Below are positions 39,405-48,645 of a DNA stretch of 64,000 nt, in pieces. Source of the DNA: Bacteroidales bacterium (lineage in GTDB: Bacteria > Bacteroidota > Bacteroidia > Bacteroidales > UBA932); the NCBI GenBank assembly GCA_017399865.1, contig JAFQAT010000003.1:22584-86583 (forward strand), read 5' to 3'. The translations under genes were made by a program, and so were the position numbers. Every line of letters begins with the position of its first letter. Positions within the stretch are counted from its first letter, which is position 1. Under the pieces are notes generated by a model. It made no database searches, had not been told where the DNA came from, and worked only from the letters and a program-made list of their open reading frames with translations.

Positions 39405-40774
39405 AGCTTGTCCTGCTTAAGGTTCTCGACGTATCTGTCGATCTTATGCAGTTCTCTAGGAATATTGATGCTCTGAGGGCAGTGTGACATGCACTGGTTG
39501 CAACCGATGCAGCGCGAAGCCTGGCGGAGTTTCGGAACAGCCCGATCGTAGCTTACCAGATAAGCGCGACGGGCTTTTCTGTATCCCTCGTCGTTGATGC
39601 TTGCAGCAACTTCTCCGGCGTTCACGCACTTGTTGTAGTGCAGGAGGATGGCCGGAATATCGATTCCGTATGGGCATGGCATGCAGTATTTGCAGTCGTT
39701 GCATGGAATCGTCGGGTATTTCTGCATGATGGCTGCAGTCTCGTCAAGGAAGGCGAGTTCGTCTTCAGTAAGCGGAACGAGAGGGGAGTAGGTCTTCACG
39801 TTGTCCTGGAGATGCTCCATGTATGTCATGCCGCTGAGCACTGTAAGGACTCCCGGATGGGTTCCGGCAAATCTGAATGCCCATGATGCCACGCTTCCTT
39901 CCGGATTGCGCTCCTTGAGGCGGTCTGCCACATACTGAGGCACCTTTGAAAGACGGCCTCCCAGAAGCGGCTCCATGATCACAGACTGGATGCCCCTCTT
40001 GTCGAGCTCCTGCTGGAGATACTCCGCATCGGCATTTCTGCCGCTTGCATGCCTCCAGTCGACATAGTTGAGCTGGATCTGCACGAAGTCCCAGTGGTAT
40101 TTTTCGTGATATGCCATCATCTCGTCAAATCCTTCCCTGCTTCCGTGGAATGAGAATCCGAGGTTGCGGATGCGGCCGGCCTTGCGCTCTTCCAGAAGGA
40201 AGTCCATGATGCCGTTGTCCACGAACCTGTATCTGAATCCAGCCTCGTTTCCGAGCGAATGGAGAAGGTAGTAGTCGAGATAGTCTGTCTGAAGGTTTTC
40301 AAGAGACTTCCTGTACATTTCTATGGAGTTCTCCCTGCTCGCGTTGCTGAAGTTGGAGAGCTTTGTAGCGATGTAGTAGCTCTCCCTAGGATATCTCTTG
40401 AGTGATTTTCCTGTAGCCGATTCGCTCTGGCCCTGGAGGTAGACCGGAGCTGTGTCGAAGTAGTTCACACCGTGCTCGATCGCATAGTCTATGAGACGGT
40501 CGATGGCTTCCTGGTCGCATACGTCGCGGCCGTTCTCGTCCTTTACCATAGGCCAGCGCATGCAGCCGTAGCCGAGGATGCTGACCTTGTCGCCCCTCAC
40601 GCTGTTGGTCCTGTATGTCATTTCGCCTGTGCCTTCCGCACCTTTCGCTGTCGCACCGGGCGCAGCCGAGGAATTCCCCTTGCATCCCGCAACAGCTCCC
40701 AGACCTCCTATCACAAGGGCAGAGCTTCCTGCCTTCTTAAGAAATTCTCTTCTGTCGATATTGTTGTTCTTCAT
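39401..40774 (-). CDS. Tat-exported aldo/keto reductase with C-terminal ferredoxin domain
   Basis: A 457-aa protein. The N-terminus has a twin-arginine motif (DRREFLKKAG) and a lipobox-like VAGC, so it is exported folded and perhaps lipid-anchored. Residues about 50-330 form an aldo/keto reductase barrel (ILGYGCMRWPM, VNYFDTAPVYLQGQSE, LDYYLLHSLG). The C-terminal part has CNDCKYCMPCPYG and CIGCNQCMSHCP, enough cysteines for two [4Fe-4S] clusters. It lies 3 nt downstream of a NapH-like polyferredoxin gene. NADPH is not available outside the cytoplasm, so electrons may come through that partner. The substrate is unknown. Confidence 0.88.
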   Translation of the reverse strand: MKNNNIDRREFLKKAGSSALVIGGLGAVAGCKGNSSAAPGATAKGAEGTGEMTYRTNSVRGDKVSILGYGCMRWPMVKDENGRDVCDQEAIDRLIDYAIEHGVNYFDTAPVYLQGQSESATGKSLKRYPRESYYIATKLSNFSNASRENSIEMYRKSLENLQTDYLDYYLLHSLGNEAGFRYRFVDNGIMDFLLEERKAGRIRNLGFSFHGSREGFDEMMAYHEKYHWDFVQIQLNYVDWRHASGRNADAEYLQQELDKRGIQSVIMEPLLGGRLSKVPQYVADRLKERNPEGSVASWAFRFAGTHPGVLTVLSGMTYMEHLQDNVKTYSPLVPLTEDELAFLDETAAIMQKYPTIPCNDCKYCMPCPYGIDIPAILLHYNKCVNAGEVAASINDEGYRKARRAYLVSYDRAVPKLRQASRCIGCNQCMSHCPQSINIPRELHKIDRYVENLKQDKL

Positions 40775-40777
40775 AGC

Positions 40778-42316
40778 CTAAATCGTTTTATGTACTTCGT
40801 GTCCTTCTACATGAATTGCGGTAAGCGGCCTTGCAGGGCAAAGGTTTTCGCATGCTCCGCATCCGATGCACCTTTCCTCATTCACTACCGGGATCCTGAG
40901 CGACTTAGGGTCGTCCGGATTCTTCCTTACCATGCTGATGGCTCCGGCAGGACAGTGTCTTGCGCAATTGCCGCAGCTGACTTCGTCTGTGTTCACGACG
41001 CAGTTGTCAAGGCATACGACAGCGTGTCCTATCTGGATCGAAGACTTCTCCTCAACGCTTATAGGCCTGATCGCTCCTGCAGGACATACGTCCGAACATT
41101 TCGTACACTCAGGACGGCAGTAGCCTCTTTCGTATGACATTTCCGGCTGCATGAGGGTCATCAGGGAAGTCGAAGGCCTGAGAACCTGGTTAGGACATAC
41201 GCTTACGCAGAGCTGGCATGCCGTGCAATGGTTCGCGAAGTTCTTCAGACTGAGCGAACCGGCAGGCACCAGCGGAGTCTGCCTTTCCGGCTTCTTTGCG
41301 CGATCAATGTCCGTGAGTCCTCCGTCGACCTTCATTTCCTGTGCCTTGGCGGCAACGGCTGTCGTCGCGATCGCTGCAGATACCATGAACGCACGTCGGC
41401 CCTGGTCCGTCATCCCCGGCTTTTTCTCCGTCATCCCCTGCTTGACCGGGGATCCCTTTCCGTATCTGCAAGCATAATGTATCGCTCCGTCCTTGCATGT
41501 ATCGATGCAGTCCATGCATGCCACGCAGCGGCTGAGGTCGATCTGATGCTCCTTCATGTTGATGCATGAAGCCTTGCACTGCTTTCCGCAGAGACCGCAG
41601 TTGCGGCACTTCTCCGTGTCGATGACAGGGGCGAATACGCTGAATCTTGAGAAGAATCCGAGGACTGTGCCGACAGGGCAGATGGTGTTGCACCATGTCC
41701 TGCCGTTCTTCCATGCGAGGATTGCGACCACGATGAATGTCACAGCCGCTACAGCAAATGTGGCTGCTGACTTGATCCATACTTCATTGCTGTAGAATGC
41801 ATAGCTTCCTGCCCTTTCAGCTATCCATGCGAAGAAATTGTTGCCCAGCTGGTAGAGAGGGGCAAGGAGGTTGGACGCGATGCGGCCGTATGCGCTGTAT
41901 GGAGCCACAAGGGCGACCAAAGAGTGCAGGCCTGCAACGAGGGCGATTATGAACAATGTCAGTACTCCATATCTGAGCCAGTTGACGGCAGGGGAGTAAC
42001 TGAAGCGGAAACGGTTCTTCTTCTTTGTCTTGCCGTGGATCCACGAGATGATGTCCTGCGTCACTCCGAGAGGACAGATCACAGAACAATAGACTCTGCC
42101 GAAAAGAAGGGTCAGTACAAGCAGCACCGCCACTACTCCGAAATTCAGGGCCAGGAGGGCAGGAAGGAACTGTACCTTCGCCATCCATCCGAGCCATGCG
42201 TGGATCGTTCCTGTGAAATCCAGGAAGAGAAGCGTCACGCCTATAAAGAAGATGGACGCCAGGATGATTCGAATTTTTCGTAGCATATAGTTATGGTTTG
42301 GTTTTTTACCGTTCAT
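40778..42316 (-). CDS. NapH-like membrane polyferredoxin with internal Tat-like segment
   Basis: A 512-aa (or 502-aa from ATG 42286) membrane iron-sulfur protein. The N-terminal half has about five membrane helices and two NapH/NosR-type motifs (RVYCSVICPLG and RTWCNTICPVG), followed by CRNCGLCGKQC and CVACMDCIDTC. A Tat-like stretch RRAFMVSAAIATTAVAAKAQ then leads to a second ferredoxin half with CTACQLCVSVCP, CTKCSDVCP, CGNCARHCP and CIGCGACENLCP. It probably passes electrons from the quinol pool or cytoplasm to the exported aldo/keto reductase encoded next. Residues about 286-304 (KGSPVKQGMTEKKPGMTDQG) derive from a DNA repeat. Confidence 0.87.
   Translation of the reverse strand: MNGKKPNHNYMLRKIRIILASIFFIGVTLLFLDFTGTIHAWLGWMAKVQFLPALLALNFGVVAVLLVLTLLFGRVYCSVICPLGVTQDIISWIHGKTKKKNRFRFSYSPAVNWLRYGVLTLFIIALVAGLHSLVALVAPYSAYGRIASNLLAPLYQLGNNFFAWIAERAGSYAFYSNEVWIKSAATFAVAAVTFIVVAILAWKNGRTWCNTICPVGTVLGFFSRFSVFAPVIDTEKCRNCGLCGKQCKASCINMKEHQIDLSRCVACMDCIDTCKDGAIHYACRYGKGSPVKQGMTEKKPGMTDQGRRAFMVSAAIATTAVAAKAQEMKVDGGLTDIDRAKKPERQTPLVPAGSLSLKNFANHCTACQLCVSVCPNQVLRPSTSLMTLMQPEMSYERGYCRPECTKCSDVCPAGAIRPISVEEKSSIQIGHAVVCLDNCVVNTDEVSCGNCARHCPAGAISMVRKNPDDPKSLRIPVVNEERCIGCGACENLCPARPLTAIHVEGHEVHKTI
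41407..41454. repeat. Dispersed palindromic repeat inside polyferredoxin gene
   Basis: CCGTCATCCCC occurs twice (41407-41417 and 41428-41438). The second copy is part of a palindrome, ATCCCC (41433-41438) with GGGGAT (41448-41453). On the gene strand it is translated as SPVKQGMTEKKPGMTD, placed exactly between the NapH-like half and the Tat-like segment. Similar GSPVKPGMT-type peptides are known from repeats in other bacterial genomes. Confidence 0.7.
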
Positions 42317-42321
42317 TCCGA

Positions 42322-42329
42322 CAAATATA
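42322..42329 (-). promoter_or_regulatory. -7 box TATATTTG of polyferredoxin gene
   Basis: An exact TAnnTTTG match on the minus strand, ending 5 nt before the ATG at 42316. Either the mRNA is leaderless at 42316, or the ATG at 42286 is used with a leader of about 30 nt. Confidence 0.5.
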
Positions 42330-42335
42330 ACAAAA

Positions 42336-42359
42336 AAAAGAACCCGTGAAGGTTCTTTT
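42336..42359 (-). terminator. Terminator of the pflBA operon
   Basis: A 9-bp stem (42336-42344 with 42351-42359; arms AAAAGAACC and GGTTCTTTT) with a 6-nt loop, just downstream of the pflA stop. Read on the minus strand it ends in a run of eight T, a standard intrinsic terminator. Confidence 0.88.
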
Positions 42360-42363
42360 GATG

Positions 42364-43089
42364 TTAATTCAGTATTACGCAGCCGAAATATTCCCGGAAC
42401 AGAGCTACTGCCTTGTCCAGCTGCTCAGGAGTGTTGGAAGGGGTTCCTTCCAGCTTGTACTCCCATCCCAGGGATTCGTACTTGTGCTTTCCGAGGGTGT
42501 GGTATGGGAGGATTTCCACTCTTTGAATCATCCTGAAGCTCCTGAAATGCTCTCCAAGCGCCCTTATGTCCTCTTCGAAGTCGCTGATTCCCGGAACCAG
42601 GACATATCTGAGCCAGAACGGCTTTCCGTTGTCTTCAAGCCACTGTGCCGTCTTCAATGTCTGCGCATTGCTGCGTCCTGTCAGCGTTTCGTGCCTTGAA
42701 TTGTTGAACTGCTTGCAGTCCAGAAGCACAAGGTCAGTCTGCTTCAGGAGTTCCTCGATGTCGCTGTTCCATGTACCTCCGTTGGTGTCCAGGCATATGT
42801 TAATGCCCTCTTCCTTGAGTCTGGCATAAAGCGGAAGAAGTTCCTTTGCCTGCATCGTCGGCTCTCCTCCGGAGAATGTGATTCCTCCTCTTCTGCCGAA
42901 GAATGGCTTCTGGCTTACCGCCATCCTGACGATTTCCTCAGGATCGGTGGGAGTCCCGCCGTCGAAGCTTATGGTGTCAGGGTTCGCGCAGTAGAGGCAG
43001 CGGAACGGACATCCCTGAAGAAATACGACGAGCCTGAGCCCAGGTCCGTCGTATGTTCCCATTGATTCGTATGAATGTACCTTTATCAT
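42364..43089 (-). CDS. pflA: Pyruvate formate-lyase activating enzyme
   Basis: A radical-SAM enzyme of 241 aa that installs the glycyl radical on PflB. It has the CxxxCxxC cluster motif in CPFRCLYCANPD, the N-terminal YDGPGLRLVVFLQGC, and the SAM-binding GGEPTM. The length and the lack of extra ferredoxin clusters match PflA rather than activases of choline or glycerol lyases. Its ATG overlaps the pflB stop by 1 nt (TAATG), so expression is coupled, and a clear terminator follows. Confidence 0.95.
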   Translation of the reverse strand: MIKVHSYESMGTYDGPGLRLVVFLQGCPFRCLYCANPDTISFDGGTPTDPEEIVRMAVSQKPFFGRRGGITFSGGEPTMQAKELLPLYARLKEEGINICLDTNGGTWNSDIEELLKQTDLVLLDCKQFNNSRHETLTGRSNAQTLKTAQWLEDNGKPFWLRYVLVPGISDFEEDIRALGEHFRSFRMIQRVEILPYHTLGKHKYESLGWEYKLEGTPSNTPEQLDKAVALFREYFGCVILN

Positions 43090-45311
43090 TATAAAGATTC
43101 GTGGAATGTTCTTGAAATCACTTCAAGCTGCTGCTCGCGGCTGAGCCTGATGAAGTTTACTGCGTATCCTGAAACTCGGATGGTGAGCTGCGGATACTTC
43201 TCAGGATGCTCCATAGCATCTTCAAGCATCTCCCTGTTGAGGACGTTCACGTTGAGGTGGTGGGCGCCCTTGCTGAAGTAGCCGTCCATCATTGTGATGA
43301 GGTTGTCGATCTTGTCCTCCTCTGTTGGGCCGAGGGACTTCGGTACGATCGAGAATGTGTTCGAAATACCGTCCTTAGAGTCGTGGTAGTCGAGCTTTGC
43401 TACTGACGAGAGCGAAGCGATCGCTCCATGGGTGTCGCGGCCGTGCATCGGGTTTGCGCCCGGTGCGAATGCCACTCCCTTCGCGCGTCCGTCAGGTGTT
43501 GCTCCAGTCTTCTTTCCGTACATCACGTTCGATGTGATGGTGAGGAGGGAGAGTGTAGGCTCTGCGCCCTTGTAGACCTTTCTTGCGCGGAGTTCGGTGT
43601 CGAAGAGCTGGACTACGTCGCGTGCGAGCACATCCACCCTGTCGTCATCGTTTCCGAACATAGGGAATTCTCCCTCGATGTCGAAGCCGTCTGTCAGTCC
43701 GTCTGCGTTGCGGCGTGCAGTCACCTTTGCATGCTTGATCGCTGAAAGCGAGTCGGCCACGATGGAAAGACCTGCCACTCCGTATGCGAGGTTGATCTTA
43801 GGATCTGTGTCGATGAACGCCATCTGTGACTTCTCATAGTCGTACTTGTCATGCATGAAGTGGATGATGTTCATTGTCTCATTGTAGACGCGTGCCACCT
43901 CGTGGAGCACCTTCTTATAGTTCTCCATTACTTCGTCAAAGTCAAGAACATCGCTCTTGAGAGGCTTGATTCCTTCTACGATAAGCGTTCCTGTGTTCTC
44001 GCAACGTCCGCCGTTGAGGGCGAGGAGGAGAGCCTTCGCGAGATTTGCGCGTGCTCCGAAGAACTGGATAGCCTTTCCGATAGCCTGATATGATACGCAG
44101 CATGCGATGCCGTAGTCGTCGCATCCTCTTACCTTACGCATGAGCGAGTCGTTCTCGTACTGCACGGAGCTTGTCTCGATGGAAACCTTTGCGCAGAACT
44201 CCTTGAATCCTTCAGGGAGCGCAGGATGCCAGAGGACGGTCATGTTAGGCTCCGGTGCAGGACCAAGGTTGTAGAGGGTCTGGAGGAAACGGAACGAAGT
44301 CTTGGTGACCTTGCTCTTTCCGCCTGTGAAACGCCCTCCGATAGACTCGGTGATCCATGTAGGGTCTCCTGCGAAGAGGTCGTTATATGAGTTCATCCTG
44401 AGGTGGCGCACCATTCTGAGCTTCATCACGAACTGGTCGATGAGCTCCTGTGCGAATGTCTCGTCGATGATGTTGTTATCGAGGTCGTACTGGATGTAGA
44501 TGTCGAGGAATGAGGATACGTTGCCGAGGGACATCGCTGCTCCGTCCTGCTCCTTTACAGCTGCGAGGTATGCCATGTAAAGCCACTGCACTGCCTCCTG
44601 TGCGTTTGTCGCAGGTCTGCTGAGGTCGAGTCCGTAGTACTCTCCCATCACCTTGATCTCCTGGAGGGCGCGGATCTGCTCCGCAACCTCCTCGCGGAGA
44701 GTGATTCGCGAGCGGGTCATTGTACCGGTAAGGTTCCTGAGGTCCTCCCTCTTCGCCTCGATCAGTCTGTCGATTCCGTAAAGCGCGAGCCTTCTGTAGT
44801 CTCCGATGATACGTCCTCTCGAGTAGTTGTCAGGAAGTCCTGTCAGGAATCCGAGAGACCTGTACTTGCGAATCTCCTCAGTGTATACGTCGAACACTCC
44901 GTCGTTATGGGTCTTTCTGTAATGGGTGAAGATTTCCTTTACCTTAGGATCGAGTTCCACGCCGTTTTCAAGGCATGCCTTCTCTACGACCTTGAGACCT
45001 CCGAAAGGCTTGATCGCCCTCTTGAGGAGCTCGTCTGTCTGAAGACCTACGATAAGCTCGTTTTCCCTGTCGATATATCCTGCTGCGTGTGATGTTATTG
45101 TAGATATCGTCTTTGCGTCGATTGAACGGACTCCGCCGTTTGCCCTCTCTTCTGCGAGAGCCTCGAGGCATTTGTTCCAAAGCTTCTTTGTGCGCTCTGT
45201 AGCGCCCTGGAGGAATGATGCATCTCCTTCGTAAGGGGTGATGTTGCTGTAAACGAAATCAGCGACATCAATCCTGCGGCTCCATCTGCCGTCATTGAAC
45301 TTCTGTACCAT
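43089..45311 (-). CDS. pflB: Formate C-acetyltransferase (pyruvate formate-lyase)
   Basis: A glycyl-radical enzyme that converts pyruvate and CoA to acetyl-CoA and formate under anoxic conditions. From ATG 45311 ([10 protein letters not shown]) it is 740 aa, the standard PflB length. The catalytic cysteine pair is in [13 protein letters not shown]. The glycyl-radical loop near the C-terminus is [18 protein letters not shown]. Substrate-binding motifs such as [21 protein letters not shown] are present. A promoter with good spacing lies about 40 nt upstream, and pflA follows directly. Confidence 0.96.
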   Translation of the reverse strand: MVQKFNDGRWSRRIDVADFVYSNITPYEGDASFLQGATERTKKLWNKCLEALAEERANGGVRSIDAKTISTITSHAAGYIDRENELIVGLQTDELLKRAIKPFGGLKVVEKACLENGVELDPKVKEIFTHYRKTHNDGVFDVYTEEIRKYRSLGFLTGLPDNYSRGRIIGDYRRLALYGIDRLIEAKREDLRNLTGTMTRSRITLREEVAEQIRALQEIKVMGEYYGLDLSRPATNAQEAVQWLYMAYLAAVKEQDGAAMSLGNVSSFLDIYIQYDLDNNIIDETFAQELIDQFVMKLRMVRHLRMNSYNDLFAGDPTWITESIGGRFTGGKSKVTKTSFRFLQTLYNLGPAPEPNMTVLWHPALPEGFKEFCAKVSIETSSVQYENDSLMRKVRGCDDYGIACCVSYQAIGKAIQFFGARANLAKALLLALNGGRCENTGTLIVEGIKPLKSDVLDFDEVMENYKKVLHEVARVYNETMNIIHFMHDKYDYEKSQMAFIDTDPKINLAYGVAGLSIVADSLSAIKHAKVTARRNADGLTDGFDIEGEFPMFGNDDDRVDVLARDVVQLFDTELRARKVYKGAEPTLSLLTITSNVMYGKKTGATPDGRAKGVAFAPGANPMHGRDTHGAIASLSSVAKLDYHDSKDGISNTFSIVPKSLGPTEEDKIDNLITMMDGYFSKGAHHLNVNVLNREMLEDAMEHPEKYPQLTIRVSGYAVNFIRLSREQQLEVISRTFHESL

Positions 45312-45348
45312 AAAAACCAATTTTTAGATCATCTTTCAAAAACGGCGG

Positions 45349-45380
45349 CAAAGATACCCTATATTATGATTATAAGCAAT
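45349..45380 (-). promoter_or_regulatory. Promoter of pflB
   Basis: On the minus strand, ATTG (45380-45377), 20 nt, TATCTTTG (45356-45349), close to the Bacteroidota consensus. It would give a leader of about 30 nt. The -33 element lies just beside the ssb terminator stem. Confidence 0.6.
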
Positions 45381-45384
45381 TTGA

Positions 45385-45426
45385 ACAGGCGCGTAACGTG
45401 TTAAATTATTATTAAATCGCGCCTGT
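45385..45426 (-). terminator. Hairpin downstream of ssb
   Basis: Nine-base perfect arms ACAGGCGCG (45385-45393) and CGCGCCTGT (45418-45426) around a 24-nt AT-rich loop, 18 nt after the ssb stop. No T-run follows on the minus strand, so it may act as a weaker terminator or insulator. Confidence 0.55.
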
Positions 45427-45444
45427 CCGTGTGATTGTGTAACT

Positions 45445-45780
45445 TTAAGCTGCTTCTTCTTCAGTCAGGATCCGGATCTTGTATGCCACGACTTCATACA
45501 ACTGCTTGTCCACTCCTTCCGAGTTCGTGTACTTGAATGATCTCAGGCGGCCGGTCACATGGACAGGCGTACCCTTGGTGATCTGTGTGAGGTCCGGCAT
45601 ATCCCGCCCTTCCCATGCTGTCACCTGATGCCATGTCGTCTCGTTTGCCGCTCCGCCGTCACGGGTCTTGTACAGATATTCCGTGACCATGGAGAAGTTT
45701 GCCACCATGTTGTCTCCGACGATGTTGGTTCTTACTGTGCCTACGCGGCCCTGCAGTTCGATCTTGTTGATGTGTTCCAT
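45445..45780 (-). CDS. ssb: Short single-stranded DNA-binding protein
   Basis: A 111-aa OB-fold protein with the SSB N-terminus (INKIELQGRVGTVRT), the core WHQVTAWEG and KGTPVHVTGRLRSFKYTNSEG, ending in ILTEEEAA. It contains only the DNA-binding domain. The flexible linker and the acidic tip (DDDLPF type) through which typical SSBs recruit repair and replication partners are missing. It may therefore be a second, specialised SSB. AAGGAGAATCTT before the ATG is a good ribosome-binding site. It stands alone, divergent from the zinc-ribbon gene. Confidence 0.88.
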   Translation of the reverse strand: MEHINKIELQGRVGTVRTNIVGDNMVANFSMVTEYLYKTRDGGAANETTWHQVTAWEGRDMPDLTQITKGTPVHVTGRLRSFKYTNSEGVDKQLYEVVAYKIRILTEEEAA

Positions 45781-45850
45781 AAGATTCTCCTTACTTTTGA
45801 TTAATGATTACTTTTCACCCACATCTTATGCGCACTAGATATGTTGGAAC

Positions 45851-45881
45851 CAAAGTAATGGAGAATCCGTGTGAGTTCAAT
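45851..45881 (-). promoter_or_regulatory. Candidate promoter of ssb
   Basis: On the minus strand, ATTG (45881-45878), 19 nt, TTACTTTG (45858-45851), one mismatch in each box. The region 45781-46100 between the divergent genes is AT-rich; apart from this promoter and the one for the zinc-ribbon gene, nothing was found in it. Confidence 0.4.
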
Positions 45882-46048
45882 GAATTTTCGTGCAGTCTTA
45901 AAAAAGATTTTTCTGTTTTTTATGATCATGTCGTTTTTCTTATGATGCAAGGATTTATTTTATTGTGCAAAGATTTATTTTTATCTGGAGCCGATGATAA
46001 AAAAAAGAAAAACTTCAGACAAGAAACGGAAAAACATGATTCCGAGTA

Positions 46049-46079
46049 TTTGAAAATACTACCCTGCAGCTGATATTTG
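46049..46079 (+). promoter_or_regulatory. Promoter of zinc-ribbon gene
   Basis: TTTG (46049-46052), 19 nt, GATATTTG (46072-46079), one mismatch from the consensus. It ends 21 nt before the ATG at 46101. Confidence 0.5.
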
Positions 46080-46100
46080 TCGGTGATAAAGAATGTGACA

Positions 46101-46481
46101 ATGGTGTATGTAAAGCAGGCGAGACATATTCCTGTGTGTCTGGAATGTGGCGATCAGATACGTTACGGACGTTCTGACAAGAAATTCTGCTGCGACGAGT
46201 GCCGGACCAGGAATTTCAACGAACGCGCAAAGAAGAGCAGGGTGTTCAAGAGAAGGATCCTCAAGGTCCTTTACCGGAATTATGAAGTGCTGGAGAACCT
46301 CATCAAGGCAGATGTGGATTCCGCCGACCTCATGTCTCTGACCTCCTTGGGCTTCGTACCCACGATCATGACGTCTTTCCGCAAGCGCGGCAAGCATGAG
46401 GAATGCGGCTGCTTCGACATAAGATACATCAGGACCGGCACCAGGATATATTCCATATCGAAAATAGAAAACTTTGACTAA
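46101..46481 (+). CDS. Small zinc-ribbon protein of unknown function
   Basis: A 126-aa cytoplasmic protein with an N-terminal zinc ribbon (CLECGDQIRYGRSDKKFCC followed by ECR), then a basic helical segment (NERAKKSRVFKRRILKVLYRNY) and a small C-terminal domain (LTSLGFVPTIMTSFRKRGK). ATG 46101 is chosen because the promoter -7 box ends at 46079; a TTG at 46077 would overlap it. The basic ribbon suggests nucleic-acid binding. I know no function for it. The next gene has its own -7 box inside the end of this one. Confidence 0.7.
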   Translation: MVYVKQARHIPVCLECGDQIRYGRSDKKFCCDECRTRNFNERAKKSRVFKRRILKVLYRNYEVLENLIKADVDSADLMSLTSLGFVPTIMTSFRKRGKHEECGCFDIRYIRTGTRIYSISKIENFD

Positions 46482-46486
46482 CTTTG
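46479..46486 (+). promoter_or_regulatory. -7 box TAACTTTG of M3 peptidase gene
   Basis: An exact TAnnTTTG match overlapping the stop of the zinc-ribbon gene, 36 nt before the peptidase ATG. No good -33 element was seen. Confidence 0.45.
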
Positions 46487-46522
46487 CAGGTCGGTATGGA
46501 ATTATCACAAACAAAATAAAAC

Positions 46523-48610
46523 ATGAAGAATTTACTTATTGCAGGCGCAGCGCTTGCACTTATCACAGGATGCACTATGAAGAATCCTCTCCTTACGGAG
46601 TCTTCGGCACCATTCGGAGCTCCGCAGTTCGACAAGATTGAAAATGAACATTATCTTCCTGCCTTCGAGGCAGGCATAGCCGAGGCAAAGGCTGAAATTG
46701 ATGCAATCATCGCGAATGAGGAAGAGCCTACATTCGAGAACACAATCGAGGCAATGGAGTATGCCGGCGAGACATTGAACAATGTGGCAGGCATCTTCTA
46801 TAACCTCATGGAAGCGAACACAAACGAGCAGATGCAGACTATCGCCGAGCAGATCTCGCCGATGCTCACCGAATACGAAATGTACGTATCTCTCAATCCG
46901 GTGCTTTTCGAGAAGGTGAAGTCCGTATATGAGAAGAGGAACGAGCTCGGTCTTGACCAGGACCAGATGAAGCTCCTCGAGAATAACTACAAGGGCTTTG
47001 TACGCGGAGGAGCGAACCTCTCAGACGCGGAGAAGGAGCTTTACAGCAAGTGGTCTGAGGAACTTTCTCTTACCACTCTCCAGTTCAGCAAGAACGTGCT
47101 CGCGGCGACAAATGCATACGTCCTCAACATCACTGACGAGGCAGACCTTGCAGGCCTTCCTGAGTTCGTGAGGACAATGGCTGCAGAGACAGCTGCCGAA
47201 AAGGGTCTTGAAGGATGGGCTTTCACTCTTGATGCACCAAGCTACAGCCCTTTCCTCAAGTACAGCGAGAAGCGTGACCTCCGCAAGCAGATATGGACAG
47301 CATACAACACAAGAGCGATCGGCGGCGAATTCGACAATACCGAGATCGTCAGGAAGATCGTTGACCTGAGGATCAAGATCGCGAACATCCTCGGATACGA
47401 GACATATGCAGACTATGCCCTTGAAACAAGAATGGCGAAGGACAGGAAGACTGTCACCGAGTTCATCATGAACCTTCTCGAGCCATCGCTTCCATATGCG
47501 AAGAAGGATGTTGCAGATGTTTTCACATATGCGAAGAAGAACGGATTCGAAGGCGACAGGCTCGAGTCTTGGGACTTCAGCTACTGGTCGGAGAAGTACC
47601 AGCAGGCTGAATACTCTCTCAGCGCAGAGGAACTCAAGCCTTACTTCCAGCTCGAAAGCTGCATCGACGCAGTCTTCGGACTTGCATCACGTCTTTACGG
47701 AATCTCTTTCCAGGAGCTTGACAATGTGCCTGTATATCACGAAGATGTAAAGGTATATGAGGTTAAGGACGCAGACGGAAGCCACCTTGCCCTCTTCTAT
47801 GCAGACTTCTTCCCAAGAGCAAGCAAGAGGGGCGGTGCATGGATGACAGAGTTCCGCGGACAGAGCATCAAGGACGGCGTTGAGAAGAGGCCTTTCATCA
47901 GCATCGTATGCAACTTCACAAAGCCTACTGCTGACGCTCCTGCCCTCATCACCCATGATGAGCTTACAACATTCCTCCATGAGTTCGGACATGCCCTCCA
48001 CGGCATCTTCGCGCAGGGCCGTTACGGTTCTCTTACAGGTACCAACGTAAGCCGCGACTTCGTGGAGCTCCCTTCTCAGATCATGGAGAACTGGGCGTTC
48101 GAGCCTGAATACCTCAACTCATTCGCAAAGCACTATCAGACAGGCGAGCCTATCCCAGCAGAGCTTATCGAGAAGATCGTCGCTGCAAAGAACTATCTTG
48201 CAGGCTATGCACAGGTACGCCAGCTCCACTACGGCCTCCTCGACATGTCATGGCATACTCTTACAGCTCTTCCTTCAGAGAGCACGGTAGAGTTTGAGAA
48301 GAAGGCTCTTGCACCATATGCAGTGATGCCGGCCGTTGAGGGTACAGCATTCTCAGGCTCATTCTCGCATATCTTCTCAGGCGGATATTCTGCAGGTTAC
48401 TATTCATACAAGTGGGCAGAGGTCCTCGAAGCTGACGCATTCTCCCTCTTCAAGGAGAAGGGCATCTTCAATACAGATGTTGCAGCATCGTTCCGTGAAA
48501 ACATCCTTTCAAAGGGCGGTGCGCAGGATGAGGCAGTGATCTACCGCAACTTCCGCGGCCACGACCCTCAGCCTAAAGCCCTCATGCAGAAGCTCGGACT
48601 GACAAAGTAA
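46523..48610 (+). CDS. M3-family metallopeptidase (peptidyl-dipeptidase Dcp-like) lipoprotein
   Basis: A zinc peptidase of 695 aa related to Dcp and oligopeptidase A. The signal MKNLLIAGAALALITGC makes it a lipoprotein, unlike cytoplasmic Dcp, so it acts on peptides outside the inner membrane. Zinc motif HEFGH at residues 486-490 (FLHEFGHALHG), with the downstream glutamate ligand region FVELPSQIMENW. The C-terminal GGYSAGYYSYKWAEVLEAD is characteristic of M3. It is followed by a composite hairpin shared with the convergent nucleoside transporter gene. Confidence 0.92.
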   Translation: MKNLLIAGAALALITGCTMKNPLLTESSAPFGAPQFDKIENEHYLPAFEAGIAEAKAEIDAIIANEEEPTFENTIEAMEYAGETLNNVAGIFYNLMEANTNEQMQTIAEQISPMLTEYEMYVSLNPVLFEKVKSVYEKRNELGLDQDQMKLLENNYKGFVRGGANLSDAEKELYSKWSEELSLTTLQFSKNVLAATNAYVLNITDEADLAGLPEFVRTMAAETAAEKGLEGWAFTLDAPSYSPFLKYSEKRDLRKQIWTAYNTRAIGGEFDNTEIVRKIVDLRIKIANILGYETYADYALETRMAKDRKTVTEFIMNLLEPSLPYAKKDVADVFTYAKKNGFEGDRLESWDFSYWSEKYQQAEYSLSAEELKPYFQLESCIDAVFGLASRLYGISFQELDNVPVYHEDVKVYEVKDADGSHLALFYADFFPRASKRGGAWMTEFRGQSIKDGVEKRPFISIVCNFTKPTADAPALITHDELTTFLHEFGHALHGIFAQGRYGSLTGTNVSRDFVELPSQIMENWAFEPEYLNSFAKHYQTGEPIPAELIEKIVAAKNYLAGYAQVRQLHYGLLDMSWHTLTALPSESTVEFEKKALAPYAVMPAVEGTAFSGSFSHIFSGGYSAGYYSYKWAEVLEADAFSLFKEKGIFNTDVAASFRENILSKGGAQDEAVIYRNFRGHDPQPKALMQKLGLTK

Positions 48611-48645
48611 TCTGGCCGAAGAAACAGAATCCTACCAGATAAAGC

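Noticed and set aside
45804-46073. Possible small gene (89 aa) in the ssb/zinc-ribbon intergenic region
   Set aside because: AT-rich, lysine/phenylalanine-rich translation without motif, overlaps both divergent promoters.
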